From assembly GCA_017961685.1 (NCBI GenBank), contig JAGCWW010000020.1:47119-111118 (forward strand): DNA of 64,000 nt. The letters are read 5' to 3'. Made by a program: the position numbers and the translations under genes. The notes beneath the pieces were generated by a model. The model made no database searches, was not told the DNA's origin, and was given only the letters and a program-made list of their open reading frames with translations. Positions 19,090-28,378 of the stretch are shown here, in pieces. Every line of letters starts with the position of its first letter. The first letter of the stretch is position 1. Source of the DNA: Acholeplasmatales bacterium. Its GTDB lineage: Bacteria > Bacillota_I > Bacilli_A > Acholeplasmatales > JAEDCM01.

Positions 19090-19256
19090 ATGTACTCTAT
19101 AACATATTAATCTGAGCATTCATTTCCCTACAAAGCAGAAATCGTTAGAGGTGCAAATTTCTGTAGGCGCGCGTATAGAGTTGAACGCGGACTATTAAAA
19201 TATGTATATTAACTTTAAGTAGTTTTTATATGTATTTTAGTAGCCCGCGTTTTTTG
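19090..19256 (+). ncRNA. Structured leader RNA (riboswitch-like) ending in an intrinsic terminator, family unknown
   Basis: An 8-bp stem ACTCTATA (19094-19101) / TATAGAGT (19174-19181) closes a compact domain. Inside, CCTA (19127-19130) plus CAGAAAT (19136-19142) pair with ATTTCTG (19157-19163) plus TAGG (19164-19167), with a 5-nt bulge and a purine-rich loop containing TTAGAGGTGC. GCATT (19116-19120) could pair with GGTGC (19150-19154) as a pseudoknot. CGCGCG follows, unusually GC-rich for this DNA. Downstream a 19-bp imperfect hairpin, AACGCGG...CCGCGTT (19184-19251), ends in six T. No matching riboswitch class came to mind. The gap 19047-19438 holds this RNA and the AbiE promoter only. Confidence 0.55.
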
Positions 19257-19272
19257 TTAGGAGGGGTCGATA

Positions 19273-19287
19273 TGAAAGGAAGTTAGT
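19273..19287 (+). pseudogene. Four-codon ORF stub after the leader terminator, possible remnant of a lost gene
   Basis: A strong AGGAGGGG (19259-19266) and an ATG at 19273 follow the terminator hairpin at the distance expected of a regulated gene, but the frame reads only M-K-G-S before TAG. I infer that the gene once controlled by the leader was deleted or replaced, perhaps when the AbiE module arrived. A genuine tiny ORF cannot be excluded. Confidence 0.3.
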
Positions 19288-19378
19288 TTTAACCGTTTGA
19301 AACCAAAAGAAGTAAAAAAATAACGCATTTGCGCATAAGTGGGTAAAAATAAGGGATAAAAATTTTTAAAATTAATCA

Positions 19379-19413
19379 TAACACTTTAAAATTATAGTGT
19401 AATGTGTTAAAAT
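19379..19413 (+). promoter_or_regulatory. Promoter and nested inverted repeats of the AbiE operon (probable AbiEi operator)
   Basis: TAACAC (19379-19384) and ACACT (19381-19385) are mirrored by AGTGT (19396-19400) and GTGTTA (19404-19409). A promoter pair TTTAAA (19385-19390) / TAAAAT (19408-19413) with 17-bp spacing overlaps them. AbiEi antitoxins are known to autorepress through inverted repeats, so this is the likely site. Confidence 0.6.
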
Positions 19414-19438
19414 AAAAACGAAAGGAGGGTGTAATAGT

Positions 19439-20182
19439 ATGTTTAATAGCAAGATTATTAAGTATGAAAACAATAAGAATAATTTTCAATCAAGAAAACA
19501 ATATGAAAACTGTATTTTTAATATGCTTAAAGTTAAAAAAATAGTAAAAGTAAAAAAAGATTTATATGCTTTAATAAATCCTTTAACTAATAATATTTAT
19601 GCGAATAAATATGAGATTGCTTCATCAATTAGTGAATCTTCTTATGTTTCATATCACTCTGCTTTAGAATATTATGGACTTACTAATCAAGTGTTTACTA
19701 ATATTACAGTATCTTCCTTGAGTAGATTTAGAGATTTTGAGTATGAAGGTATAAATTATTCTTTAAAGTTAACTAACGATGATTTTATGGTAAAAAAAGT
19801 AGACGAAATAAGAATAACTTCTTTAGAAAAAACAATTATAGATTGTATAGATAGAATTGATCTAGCCGGCGGCATAGAAGAATTATTAGAAGCTTTAGAT
19901 TTATTAGAATATGTTGATGAAGAAGAATTAATTAAGGCTCTAGAGCATTATAATAAAAAAATACTATTTAGAAAAACTGGTTATTTATTATCTTTTTACA
20001 AAGAGGAATTTAATTTAACTAATAAACTATTTGACTTATGTGCTAAATATGTCAATAGTAATAAGTTTTACTTTTTAGAAGATGAATACTCTGATTTAAA
20101 AATCGATAAAAAATGGAATTTATTTGTCCCTAATAATTTATTTAGTTTAAAGGATGGAGGCTTAGTAGATGAATTATACTAG
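19439..20182 (+). CDS. abiEi: AbiEi-family antitoxin/transcriptional regulator of a type IV toxin-antitoxin system
   Basis: 247 aa. The N-terminal region has the AbiEi winged-helix pattern (QYENCIFNMLKVKKIVKVKKDLYALI) followed by the characteristic SYVSYHSALEYYGL and the C-terminal RITSLEKTIIDCIDRIDLAGG. The protein should repress its own operon and counteract AbiEii. AAAGGAGGGTG is the ribosome site. It overlaps the toxin gene by 14 bases, typical of coupled toxin-antitoxin pairs. Confidence 0.85.
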   Translation: MFNSKIIKYENNKNNFQSRKQYENCIFNMLKVKKIVKVKKDLYALINPLTNNIYANKYEIASSISESSYVSYHSALEYYGLTNQVFTNITVSSLSRFRDFEYEGINYSLKLTNDDFMVKKVDEIRITSLEKTIIDCIDRIDLAGGIEELLEALDLLEYVDEEELIKALEHYNKKILFRKTGYLLSFYKEEFNLTNKLFDLCAKYVNSNKFYFLEDEYSDLKIDKKWNLFVPNNLFSLKDGGLVDELY

Positions 20183-21143
20183 GGATAGTATAGAAAAAAT
20201 GGCAAACGAATCAGGCTTCATAAGAGAAGTCTATGAAAAGGTAGTTAGACTAGTAGATGTATTAGAATTCATTAATTCTAACAATAATTTGGTTGATAAG
20301 TTATCTCTAAAGGGAGGAACAGCAATTAATCTATTATATTTCAATTTGCCGCGTTTATCGGTTGATATTGATTTAGATTATATAGGCAGTATAGATAAGA
20401 AAGAAATGCTTTCTGATAGAGAGATAATTAATAAAATAATTATATCCTTTATGGTTAATAACAATTATATTTTAAGTAAAAAAAGCAAAAGAGTGGTTTC
20501 GCTTGACTCACTTGTCTTTAATTATAATAGCTGTTTTGGGGGACGTAATGTTATCAAAATAGAAATAAATTACATGAATAGATGTCATGTCTTAGAGTGT
20601 ACAAAAAGAAGAATAGTCTCACCATTTATGAAAAATGATTTTGATATTTTGACTATTCATAAGGATGAATTATATGCAAGTAAATTAAATGCATTACTTG
20701 ATAGATCCAAGGTAAGGGATTTATTTGATATTTACTATATGATAAAAACTAATCAGATTATGAATTTAAAAAGATTTAAATATCTTTATGTTTTCTATAA
20801 CATGATAGGCGGTAGAGGAAAACCTCTTGATTTTGAATTGGAAAAGATAAAAAATATGCATTATTATGAATTCAAGAGGCAACTAAAACCTCAATTAGCT
20901 AAGATGGATGATTTTGATGCTGAAGCGACAAAAGACATAGTCATTAAATGGATAAAAGATAATATAGTTGAAGATGAGAATATAAAGGAATTTATAGATA
21001 ATTTTAATAATGGAATTTTCACACCAGAAATATTATTTGAAGATATGCCTTATAATAAAGCAATTATTGATCATCCTATGGCAAAGTGGAGAATTATGGG
21101 AATAAACAAGAACAATAATAAAAACAAAAAACCGCTAATTTAA
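20169..21143 (+). CDS. abiEii: AbiEii/AbiGii-family nucleotidyltransferase toxin
   Basis: 324 aa. The nucleotidyltransferase core is LSLKGGTAINLLYF (KGGTA-N-L) with RLSVDIDLDYIG, giving the DxD metal site, then HKDELYASKLNALLDRSKVRDLFDIYYM. AbiEii proteins are type IV toxins, some transferring nucleotides to tRNA acceptor ends, and give abortive phage resistance. Its start is embedded in the 3' end of abiEi. A terminator overlaps its stop. Confidence 0.88.
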   Translation: MNYTRDSIEKMANESGFIREVYEKVVRLVDVLEFINSNNNLVDKLSLKGGTAINLLYFNLPRLSVDIDLDYIGSIDKKEMLSDREIINKIIISFMVNNNYILSKKSKRVVSLDSLVFNYNSCFGGRNVIKIEINYMNRCHVLECTKRRIVSPFMKNDFDILTIHKDELYASKLNALLDRSKVRDLFDIYYMIKTNQIMNLKRFKYLYVFYNMIGGRGKPLDFELEKIKNMHYYEFKRQLKPQLAKMDDFDAEATKDIVIKWIKDNIVEDENIKEFIDNFNNGIFTPEILFEDMPYNKAIIDHPMAKWRIMGINKNNNKNKKPLI

Positions 21144-21153
21144 GCGGTTTTTA
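21129..21153. terminator. Bidirectional terminator between abiEii and purF
   Basis: AAACCGCT (21129-21136) pairs with AGCGGTTT (21143-21150), A-run on the left and T-rich on the right. It serves the convergent abiEii and purF transcripts. Confidence 0.85.
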
Positions 21154-22575
21154 TCTTGTAATCTTTTCTTCAAATTTGTTCTTTTCAGTATTTGTTGGAA
21201 TACTTACAGGATACTTTCCTGTAAAGCATGCCATACAAAAACCACATTTAGAATTTATAGCTATTTTTTTTAGACTATTTGTTGAAATATAAGCTAAGGA
21301 AGTAGCTCCTATATAGTCTTTTATTTCTTCAATAGAACCACACTTATTAGCAATTAAATGTTCTTTTGAATCTATATCAGTACCAAAATAGCAAGGATAT
21401 CTAAATGGAGGAGAAGGGATTCTTACATGAACCTCACTTGCTCCAGCATCTTTAAGTAAATTAATTATTTTTTTAATCGTTGTTCCTCTAACGATAGAAT
21501 CATCAATTAGAACAACTCTTTTACCTTTAATATTTTCTTTAATAACATTAAGCTTTATATTTACCATGTTTTCTCTTAATTCTTGTTCAGGCATTATAAA
21601 ACTTCTACCTATATATTTATTTTTAACAAAACCTACTGTATAAGGTATTTTACTTTCTATAGAATAGCCTAAAGCGGCATCTAACCCTGAATCAGGAACC
21701 CCAATAACTATATCTGCATCAACAGGGCTTTCTTTAGCTAGTAACCTACCACTTTCTACTCTAGCCTTATGTACAGAAGTACCTTCTAGAATAGAATCTG
21801 GTCTAGCAAAATAAATATATTCAAATATGCAAAAACTATTTTTCTTATTTTGATGAGTTAAAATGCTTTTAACTCCATCATCAGATATTACTATTATTTC
21901 TCCAGGTAAAATATCTCTTATAAATTCTCCCCCGATAGAGTCTATAGCGCATGTTTCACTACATACGATATATCCTCCAGATTTCGTTTTACCTAAAGAA
22001 AGTGGTCTAAATCCATTAGGATCTCTAAAAGCAATTATTTTTTTAGGACTCATCGCAACACACGAATAAGCACCTTTAATCTTATACATTGTATTTTCAA
22101 TTGCTTCTTCAATAGATTTAGCTTTTATTCTTTCTCTAACTATACAATAAAGAATTGATTCTGTATCAGAAGAACCATGGAATATAGCACCATGCATTTC
22201 GTTAATTTGTCTTAGCTCATTTGCATTTGTTAAATTACCATTATGAGCTAAGGCTAAATTACCTTTGATATGTCTAATAACAAGTGGTTGAACATTATTA
22301 ATGTTATTTAGGCCAGTAGTAGAATATCTTACATGTCCAATTGCCATATTACCGTATTTAATCTCATCTAATTTTTCTTTTTTAAAAACATCATTAACTA
22401 ATCCTAAGCCTTTTTGTTGTTTTATTACTCCGCTTTCACATACAGCAATCCCAGCACTTTCCTGTCCCCTATGCTGTAAGGCTTGTAGAGTAAAATATAT
22501 ACTATCCGTAATAGGTTTATTTTCAAATTCAAATATACCTACTACACCACATTCTTCATGTATACTTTTAAACAT
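21151..22575 (-). CDS. purF: Amidophosphoribosyltransferase
   Basis: 474 aa. Catalyses the first step of purine synthesis, PRPP plus glutamine to phosphoribosylamine. An 8-residue propeptide MFKSIHEE precedes nucleophile Cys9 (CGVVGIF). The PRPP loop is VVLIDDSIVRGTT. The C-terminal KCGFCMACFTGKYP gives the cysteines of the Fe-S cluster in the Bacillus-type enzyme. It is last in the minus operon glnN-amt-asnB-purF, starting two bases after the asnB stop with only a weak ribosome site, so translation may be coupled. Confidence 0.95.
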   Translation of the reverse strand: MFKSIHEECGVVGIFEFENKPITDSIYFTLQALQHRGQESAGIAVCESGVIKQQKGLGLVNDVFKKEKLDEIKYGNMAIGHVRYSTTGLNNINNVQPLVIRHIKGNLALAHNGNLTNANELRQINEMHGAIFHGSSDTESILYCIVRERIKAKSIEEAIENTMYKIKGAYSCVAMSPKKIIAFRDPNGFRPLSLGKTKSGGYIVCSETCAIDSIGGEFIRDILPGEIIVISDDGVKSILTHQNKKNSFCIFEYIYFARPDSILEGTSVHKARVESGRLLAKESPVDADIVIGVPDSGLDAALGYSIESKIPYTVGFVKNKYIGRSFIMPEQELRENMVNIKLNVIKENIKGKRVVLIDDSIVRGTTIKKIINLLKDAGASEVHVRIPSPPFRYPCYFGTDIDSKEHLIANKCGSIEEIKDYIGATSLAYISTNSLKKIAINSKCGFCMACFTGKYPVSIPTNTEKNKFEEKITR

Positions 22576-22577
22576 AA

Positions 22578-24158
22578 TTATTTACCACTATTACCATAGT
22601 TAGATAATACTCTAGCCGAAGGATCATTTACATTACATCCTTCCCAGTTTTTGTTTGGCATCCAGAAATCAACAACCATTTGGCTTTGTCCTGGATAGTA
22701 TTTTTCAAATATTTCTCTATATAGTAATGATTCCTTTGTGAATGGCTTAGAATGGCTATATTTCGCAATTTTCTCTTCATACTCTTTATCAGTATAAAGA
22801 CTATTTGCGTATTCTTTTAAGTAGTTAACCATAGAGTGTCCTACCGCATCAGAGAATGCGGCTTTTTCTCTCATTAAAATAGATTCAGGAAGGTATGTGG
22901 TATCAAATGCTTTTCTTAGTAAATACTTACCAATACCATATGTATTTAATTTCTTTTCTGGATCAATACTTAAAACATATTTAACAAAATCTAAATCACC
23001 AAAAGGTACTCTAGCCTCTAGTGAGTTAGATGAAATACATCTATCTGCACGAAGTACATCATACATATGAATTTCTCTAATTCTCTTTTCTGATTCAATC
23101 TGGAACTCAACTGCACTAGGTGCAAAGTCTGTATATTTATATCCAAATAATTCATCAGATATTTCACCTGTAAGAAGCACTCTAACATTAGTTGTTTCAT
23201 GGATTGCCTTACATAGTAAATACATACCCATACTTGCTCTTATAGTTGTAATATCATATGTACCTAAAATTTTAATAACTTCATCTAATGCATTTATAAC
23301 ATCATCTTTAGTTATAATAATTTCATGATGGTTACTATGGATAAAATCAGCTACAATTTTAGCATATTTTAAGTCAATAGCATCAGTTGACATACCTATA
23401 GCAAATGTTTCAATAGGTTTATCTAAGATTTTACTAGCAATAGCACATACTAAAGAAGAATCTAATCCTCCAGATAGAAGATACCCTACAGGAGCATCAG
23501 AATCTAATCTTTTTTCTACACCCTTAACTAACTTATCATGAATATTTTTACAAATTGTATCTAAATCATCGTTATTATAGCTTAAAACTTGACTTATATT
23601 ATTGTATGGATGGAACATTCCATCTTTATAGTAATGTCCTGGTGGGAATGGGTAAATTTTATCAACTAATCCAACTAAGTTTTTAGCTTCACTAGCTAAA
23701 ACGATATCATGGTGTTTATCATAACCATAATATAAAGGTCTAATACCGATTGGATCTCTAGCCGCAATTAATTCATCTTTATAATCATCGTAAATAATTA
23801 ACGCAAATTCAGCATCTAGCATCTTAAACATATCAATACCATATTCGATATATAAAGGTATTAATAATTCACAGTCTGAATCACTATTAAATGAATAACC
23901 TTTCTTAATTAAATCATCTTTAAGTTTTCTAAATCCATAGATTTCACCATTACATACAACATGATAATTCTTATAGTTAAATGGCTGCATACCACGTACA
24001 TCTAATCCCATAATCGCAAGACGATGAAACGCTAATGTGCAGTTATTAAATTTTTCAATCTTAGACATATCAGGACCTCTTGATATTGTCTTATTGAAGC
24101 CTTTTTTAAATTCTAATTCATCAATTTCAAATCCATCATAACCCATTATCGAGCACAT
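22578..24158 (-). CDS. asnB: Asparagine synthetase B (glutamine-hydrolysing)
   Basis: 526 aa. Start set at 24158 because the glutaminase nucleophile must be Cys2 (MCSIMGYDGF) and AGAGGTG lies just upstream; a Met nine codons earlier would bury it. The N-terminal Ntn amidotransferase domain ends near residue 195 and the ATP-binding synthetase domain shows YLLSGGLDSSLV. Converts aspartate, glutamine and ATP to asparagine. Length resembles the E. coli AsnB type rather than the longer Bacillus one. Confidence 0.93.
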   Translation of the reverse strand: MCSIMGYDGFEIDELEFKKGFNKTISRGPDMSKIEKFNNCTLAFHRLAIMGLDVRGMQPFNYKNYHVVCNGEIYGFRKLKDDLIKKGYSFNSDSDCELLIPLYIEYGIDMFKMLDAEFALIIYDDYKDELIAARDPIGIRPLYYGYDKHHDIVLASEAKNLVGLVDKIYPFPPGHYYKDGMFHPYNNISQVLSYNNDDLDTICKNIHDKLVKGVEKRLDSDAPVGYLLSGGLDSSLVCAIASKILDKPIETFAIGMSTDAIDLKYAKIVADFIHSNHHEIIITKDDVINALDEVIKILGTYDITTIRASMGMYLLCKAIHETTNVRVLLTGEISDELFGYKYTDFAPSAVEFQIESEKRIREIHMYDVLRADRCISSNSLEARVPFGDLDFVKYVLSIDPEKKLNTYGIGKYLLRKAFDTTYLPESILMREKAAFSDAVGHSMVNYLKEYANSLYTDKEYEEKIAKYSHSKPFTKESLLYREIFEKYYPGQSQMVVDFWMPNKNWEGCNVNDPSARVLSNYGNSGK

Positions 24159-24185
24159 ATAATTACACCTCTTTTTAAAACCCAA

Positions 24186-24215
24186 ACAAACATTAGGCCT
24201 AAACCTAATGTTTGT
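24186..24215 (-). repeat. Perfect 12-bp inverted repeat between amt and asnB
   Basis: ACAAACATTAGG (24186-24197) and CCTAATGTTTGT (24204-24215) with a 6-nt loop. On the operon strand the tail is TTGGGTTTT, too poor in T for a strong terminator. It may be an attenuator, a partial terminator or an mRNA-stabilising hairpin that lowers asnB-purF relative to glnN-amt. Confidence 0.6.
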
Positions 24216-24224
24216 ATAAGTTAA

Positions 24225-25982
24225 TTATTCAACATCTAGTAAAGCAGCTTTACCTTGTTCACCAGTTCTAACCTTTATAACATCAAGAACGTTATAAATG
24301 AAGATCTTACCATCACCGATATGTCCAGTATAAAGTACATTCTTAGCTGTATTTACAACATCACTTACTGGAACATTTCCAACAACGATATCTACTTGAA
24401 CTTTAGGAAGAAGTGTAGGTTCAACTTTAACACCTCTATAGTATTCAGGTTGACCTTTTTGTACACCACAACCCATGACGTGACTTACTGTCATACCAGT
24501 AATACCAACCTTCATTAAGGCATCCTTTAATGGTTCAAGCATACGCTCTTTACAAATAATTTCTATCTTAGTGATCACACTATCACCAACTTTAATATTA
24601 TCAACGGTTGGCATAACTTTAACTTCAACAGCTTCACTAACTGGTGTATCACCAGAAACAGCAACAACTGCATCACCATAATCTAAGTGTTCAACTGCAG
24701 GTAAGAAGTCTGCATAAGCACTTGTTAAACCATGTTCTGTAACATCTAGACCCTTGATTTCTTCTTCAGTAGAAGCTCTTAAGCCAATTGTATGTTTAAT
24801 TATTTCAAATGTACCAATCATCATAATAGCTGTCCAAGCTAAGATACAGAATTCACCTAAGAATTGAACACCTAAAACTTTTAAGCCTTCAACGAAGTCT
24901 GTTCCATGAATTAATGCATAGATTGGACCATCTACACCATTTGCAGAAGTAGATGTTGCGAATAATCCAGCAGCGATTGTTCCCCAAATACCATTTCCAA
25001 GGTGAACTGCAACAGCACCTACTGGATCATCGATATGTAATTTGTTATCTAATACTTCAACGATTACTACAACAATAATACCTGAAACAATACCAATTAG
25101 AATTGAACCAACTAAGTCAACTGCTTGACAACCTGCAGTGATACCAACTAAACCAGCTAAGCCTGCGTTTAGACACATTGAAACATCTGGTTTCTTGTTC
25201 TTTACCCATGTAAAGATTAATGTTGTACATGTTGCAACAGCAGGAGCAACAGTAGTAGTTAAGAAGATTTGACCAAGTTCAGTTAAGCTTGTAGCTGCTG
25301 CACCGTTAAATCCATACCATCCAAACCATAAGATGAAGCATCCAAGTGCACCAATAGTTATGTTATGACCTTGAATGGCATTAACTTTTGTGATTTTTCC
25401 ATCTTTATCTTTTGTATATTTACCAAGTCTAGCACCTAAGATAATAGCACCAATTAATGCTGCTATACCACCAACTGAGTGAATTGCTGCTGATCCAGCA
25501 AAATCGATAAATCCGATTTTACTTAACCAACCGCCACCCCATACCCAGTGAGCTTCGATTGGATATACGAATAAACTAATTACTGCAGAATAAATACAGT
25601 ATGATAAGAATTTTGTTCTTTCTGCCATTGCTCCACTTACAATAGTAGCAGCAGTTGCGCAGAATACTAGGTTGAATACAAAGCTTGACCAATCATATGT
25701 ATCAAATTTTGTAAACATATCTAAGTTTGGAATACCAATAAATCCACCTAATGCATCTTCACCTAGCATTAATCCTGCACCTAGTAGGATAAATACTACT
25801 GTTCCAATACAAAAGTCCATTAAGTTTTTCATTAAGATATTGCCCGCGTTTTTTGCCCTAGTAAAGCCTGTTTCCACCATTGCAAACCCAGCTTGCATAA
25901 AGAATACTAGGGCTGCTCCGATTAAGAACCAGATTGAAAATGCGGTTTCGCTAACTAAGCTGATAATTTCGGTTTCGCCCAT
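24225..25982 (-). CDS. amt: Ammonium transporter fused to a C-terminal PII signalling domain
   Basis: 585 aa. Residues about 1-415 are an Amt channel with 11 membrane spans (MQAGFAMVETGFTRAKNAGNI, IPIEAHWVWGGGW-like and DPVGAVAVHLGNGIWG motifs). A linker of about 50 residues leads to a GlnB/PII domain (about 475-580) with T-loop GVQKGQPEYYRG, keeping the Tyr equivalent to Tyr51, and the VVxTAxxxxxTGxIGDGKIF signature. PII normally docks on Amt to gate it in response to 2-oxoglutarate and ATP, so the fusion makes the regulator intrinsic. Such fusions are known in some Firmicutes. AGGAGG overlaps the glnN stop. Confidence 0.93.
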   Translation of the reverse strand: MGETEIISLVSETAFSIWFLIGAALVFFMQAGFAMVETGFTRAKNAGNILMKNLMDFCIGTVVFILLGAGLMLGEDALGGFIGIPNLDMFTKFDTYDWSSFVFNLVFCATAATIVSGAMAERTKFLSYCIYSAVISLFVYPIEAHWVWGGGWLSKIGFIDFAGSAAIHSVGGIAALIGAIILGARLGKYTKDKDGKITKVNAIQGHNITIGALGCFILWFGWYGFNGAAATSLTELGQIFLTTTVAPAVATCTTLIFTWVKNKKPDVSMCLNAGLAGLVGITAGCQAVDLVGSILIGIVSGIIVVVIVEVLDNKLHIDDPVGAVAVHLGNGIWGTIAAGLFATSTSANGVDGPIYALIHGTDFVEGLKVLGVQFLGEFCILAWTAIMMIGTFEIIKHTIGLRASTEEEIKGLDVTEHGLTSAYADFLPAVEHLDYGDAVVAVSGDTPVSEAVEVKVMPTVDNIKVGDSVITKIEIICKERMLEPLKDALMKVGITGMTVSHVMGCGVQKGQPEYYRGVKVEPTLLPKVQVDIVVGNVPVSDVVNTAKNVLYTGHIGDGKIFIYNVLDVIKVRTGEQGKAALLDVE

Positions 25983-25994
25983 AATAAATTCCTC

Positions 25995-28082
25995 CTATCT
26001 AACACCGAAAAGTAGCTTGCCATATGATGGATATGGCCATGCCTTTTCATCAACAATTACTTCAAGTCCATCTACAACATCTCTTAAACTAGCCATCTTA
26101 GGAAGTACTTCATCCTTATAGAATAGTGATAATTCTTCGATCTTTGTAAATGAATCTTTTTTATCTAATGTTTTTTCTAAATCACTAGCTTCTTCATAAG
26201 CTTTCTTTAAGCCTTCAGAAACTTTAGTTAAAATACTTTGTTCATATTCTACATCTACACCAAGACTCTTTTTAACAACTACTGTATCAGCAAGTTCCTT
26301 ACTATATTTAGAAAGTGCTGGTAGAATGTCTTTCTTAACCATATCTAGTGCTGTTAATGCTTCGATATTAACAATCTTTGTGTAATGTTCTTGAGCAATT
26401 TCATATCTTGCTTTGATTTCTTCTTTAGTATATACACCATGAGTTGTAAATAACTTAACGTTTTTATCATGTAGGTAATATGGAAGAGCTTCTGGAGTAG
26501 ACTTTAAGTTTAATAGTCCACGTTTAGCAGCTTCACCAACCCATGATTCATCATAACCGTTACCATTAAAGATAATACGTTTATGTTCAACTATTGTTTT
26601 CTTAATTAAGTTATGTAAATCATTTTCGAAATCTTTTGATTTTTCTAGGATATCAGCAAATTCCTTTAAACTTTCAGCAACAGAAGAGTTTAAAGTGATA
26701 TTTGCACAACTAATTGAATCAGCAGAACCAAGTGCTCTAAATTCGAATTTGTTTCCTGTAAATGCGAATGGACTTGTTCTGTTTCTATCTGTAGAATCTT
26801 TTGGAAGAGATGGAAGTACATCTGCACCAATCTTTAAGAAAGAAGCACCCTTTGTCTTTAAAGCTACACCAGTTTCAATTGAATCTAGAACATCCTGTAG
26901 TTCAGATCCTAAGAAGATTGAAATGATTGCTGGTGGTGCTTCGTTTGCACCAAGACGGAAGTCGTTACCGGCTGATGCAACACTAATTCTTAGTAAATCT
27001 TGATATTCATCAACAGCCTTAATTACAGCAACTAAGAATAATAGGAATTGTGCATTAGAAATTGGAGTATCTCCTGGTTCTAATAAGTTTAGTCCTGTGT
27101 TAGTTGATAAACTCCAGTTATTGTGCTTACCTGAGCCATTTACACCTTTAAATGGTTTTTCATGAAGTAGACAAACTAAATCATGTCTTTTAGCTATTTT
27201 TTGCATCATTTCCATTGTGATTTGGTTATGGTCAGCAGCAATATTTGTTGTAGCAAATATAGGTGCTAATTCATGTTGTGCAGGAGCAACTTCGTTATGC
27301 TCTGTCTTAGCTAAAATACCTAATTTCCATAATTCTTCATTTAAGTCATTCATGAAAGCTTGTACTCTAGGTTTAATAACTCCAAAGTAATGATCTTCAA
27401 GTTCTTGACCTTTAGGAGCTGGTGCACCAAATAGTGTTCTACCAGTATAAATTAAGTCTTTTCTTTGATCAAATAAGCTTTTATCAACTAGGAAATATTC
27501 TTGTTCAGGTCCTACAGTTGTTTTAACTGAAGTAGCTGTTGTATTTCCAAATAGTTTTAAAATTCTTAGTGCTTGCTTATTAATAGCTTGCATACTTCTT
27601 AGTAATGGAGTCTTTTTGTCTAGTGCTTCACCACCATATGAACAGAAGGCTGTTGGAATGCATAATGTCTTATCCTTAATGAAAGCATAAGAAGTAGGAT
27701 CCCAAGCAGTATATCCTCTAGCTTCACAAGTAGCTCTTAAGCCTCCTGATGGGAAGCTTGAAGCATCTGGCTCTCCTTTAATTAATTCTTTTCCTTTAAA
27801 TTCCATAATGATGGAACCATCAGCTTCAGGTGAAATAAATGAATCATGTTTTTCAGCTGTTGCACCAGTCATTGGTTGGAACCAGTGAGTGTAGTGAGTA
27901 GCACCTAGGCTAATTGCCCAGTCCTTCATAGCTGTTGCTACGCTATTAGCTACGCTGATATCTAATTCTTTACCATCCTGAATAGTTTTCTTTAGCGATT
28001 TATAGACATCTGATGAAAGACGAGATTTCATAACTTTATCATCAAATACCATAGATCCAAAGTAATCAGTTACCTGTTTCAT
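25995..28082 (-). CDS. glnN: Glutamine synthetase type III
   Basis: 695 aa from the ATG at 28080-28082, which has GGAGGTG upstream; an ATG 44 codons earlier would run back through the leader terminator. GSIII signatures are present: [28 protein letters not shown] with the metal-binding Glu residues, [11 protein letters not shown], and [17 protein letters not shown] with the catalytic-loop region. It assimilates ammonium into glutamine as a large homododecamer. It heads glnN-amt-asnB-purF, giving the operon a clear nitrogen-assimilation theme. Its leader holds an ANTAR-type hairpin and terminator. Confidence 0.95.
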   Translation of the reverse strand: MKQVTDYFGSMVFDDKVMKSRLSSDVYKSLKKTIQDGKELDISVANSVATAMKDWAISLGATHYTHWFQPMTGATAEKHDSFISPEADGSIIMEFKGKELIKGEPDASSFPSGGLRATCEARGYTAWDPTSYAFIKDKTLCIPTAFCSYGGEALDKKTPLLRSMQAINKQALRILKLFGNTTATSVKTTVGPEQEYFLVDKSLFDQRKDLIYTGRTLFGAPAPKGQELEDHYFGVIKPRVQAFMNDLNEELWKLGILAKTEHNEVAPAQHELAPIFATTNIAADHNQITMEMMQKIAKRHDLVCLLHEKPFKGVNGSGKHNNWSLSTNTGLNLLEPGDTPISNAQFLLFLVAVIKAVDEYQDLLRISVASAGNDFRLGANEAPPAIISIFLGSELQDVLDSIETGVALKTKGASFLKIGADVLPSLPKDSTDRNRTSPFAFTGNKFEFRALGSADSISCANITLNSSVAESLKEFADILEKSKDFENDLHNLIKKTIVEHKRIIFNGNGYDESWVGEAAKRGLLNLKSTPEALPYYLHDKNVKLFTTHGVYTKEEIKARYEIAQEHYTKIVNIEALTALDMVKKDILPALSKYSKELADTVVVKKSLGVDVEYEQSILTKVSEGLKKAYEEASDLEKTLDKKDSFTKIEELSLFYKDEVLPKMASLRDVVDGLEVIVDEKAWPYPSYGKLLFGVR

Positions 28083-28117
28083 AAACACACCTCCAAGGTA
28101 AAAATTAAATAATAAAA

Positions 28118-28173
28118 ATAAAAAAAGGCAGGCTAAGCTATTACATAATAATAACCTAGGCGCCATTGCCTTT
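28118..28173 (-). terminator. Leader terminator (attenuator) of the glnN operon
   Basis: On the minus strand AAAGGCA (28167-28173) pairs with TGCCTTT (28124-28130), with an 11-bp inner helix CTAGGTTATTA/TAATAGCTTAG, followed by a long T-run. It lies about 40 bases upstream of the glnN ribosome site and so should stop transcripts unless antiterminated. Confidence 0.8.
28158..28171 (-). promoter_or_regulatory. Hexaloop hairpin in the glnN leader, candidate ANTAR binding site
   Basis: Minus strand AGGC-AAUGGC-GCCU: a 4-bp stem with six-base loop having A at position 1 and G at position 4, the known ANTAR recognition pattern. Its 5' arm is the 5' arm of the terminator, so the two structures exclude each other. 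A second canonical hexaloop is not evident; the following helix has a 5-7 nt loop. Confidence 0.6.
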
Positions 28174-28182
28174 ACACCTCTA

Positions 28183-28211
28183 ATTATAGGACTTAGATTT
28201 TTCTTTGTCAA
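28183..28211 (-). promoter_or_regulatory. SigmaA promoter of the glnN operon
   Basis: On the minus strand a consensus TTGACA (28206-28211), 17-bp spacer and TATAAT (28183-28188). Transcription should start near 28176, just upstream of the hexaloop hairpin. Confidence 0.85.
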
Positions 28212-28225
28212 CAAAAAAATCTCGC

Positions 28226-28316
28226 AAAAAAGTATGAAAACGCGTTCACAAAGCCGTTTTTTCTTTGTTTATATATGAAACACGCGCACACGTAAAAAAG
28301 TATGAAAACGTATTAC
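28226..28316. repeat. Repeats in the divergent glnN / GS-like control region
   Basis: AAAAAAGTATGAAAACG occurs identically at 28226-28242 and 28294-28310. A looser copy TATGAAACACGCGCAC lies between (about 28274-28289). The first extends to TGAA-AACGCG-TTCA, resembling the hexaloop hairpin of the plus leader. These may be binding sites of a DNA-binding regulator or decayed leader copies. The whole gap 28083-28478 is regulatory, with no ORF. Confidence 0.5.
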
Positions 28317-28342
28317 ATTATAAAAAAGTTATTTTCATTTTC

Positions 28343-28371
28343 TTGACTGTAAAATATATAAGTGTTAATAT
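28343..28371 (+). promoter_or_regulatory. Promoter of the GS-like/ANTAR/gltBD operon
   Basis: TTGACT (28343-28348), 17-bp spacer, TAATAT (28366-28371). The start point is expected near 28378, at the base of the leader hairpin. Confidence 0.75.
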
Positions 28372-28378
28372 TATGGTA

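Noticed and set aside
19090..19256. Lysine riboswitch or T-box leader
   Set aside because: The loop TTAGAGGTGC recalls the lysine element, but the five-stem fold and other conserved blocks are missing. No TGGNACCGCG T-box sequence is present.
25672..26121. 149-codon open frame on the plus strand across amt and glnN
   Set aside because: Antisense to two well-conserved genes and their junction, with no supporting start signal.
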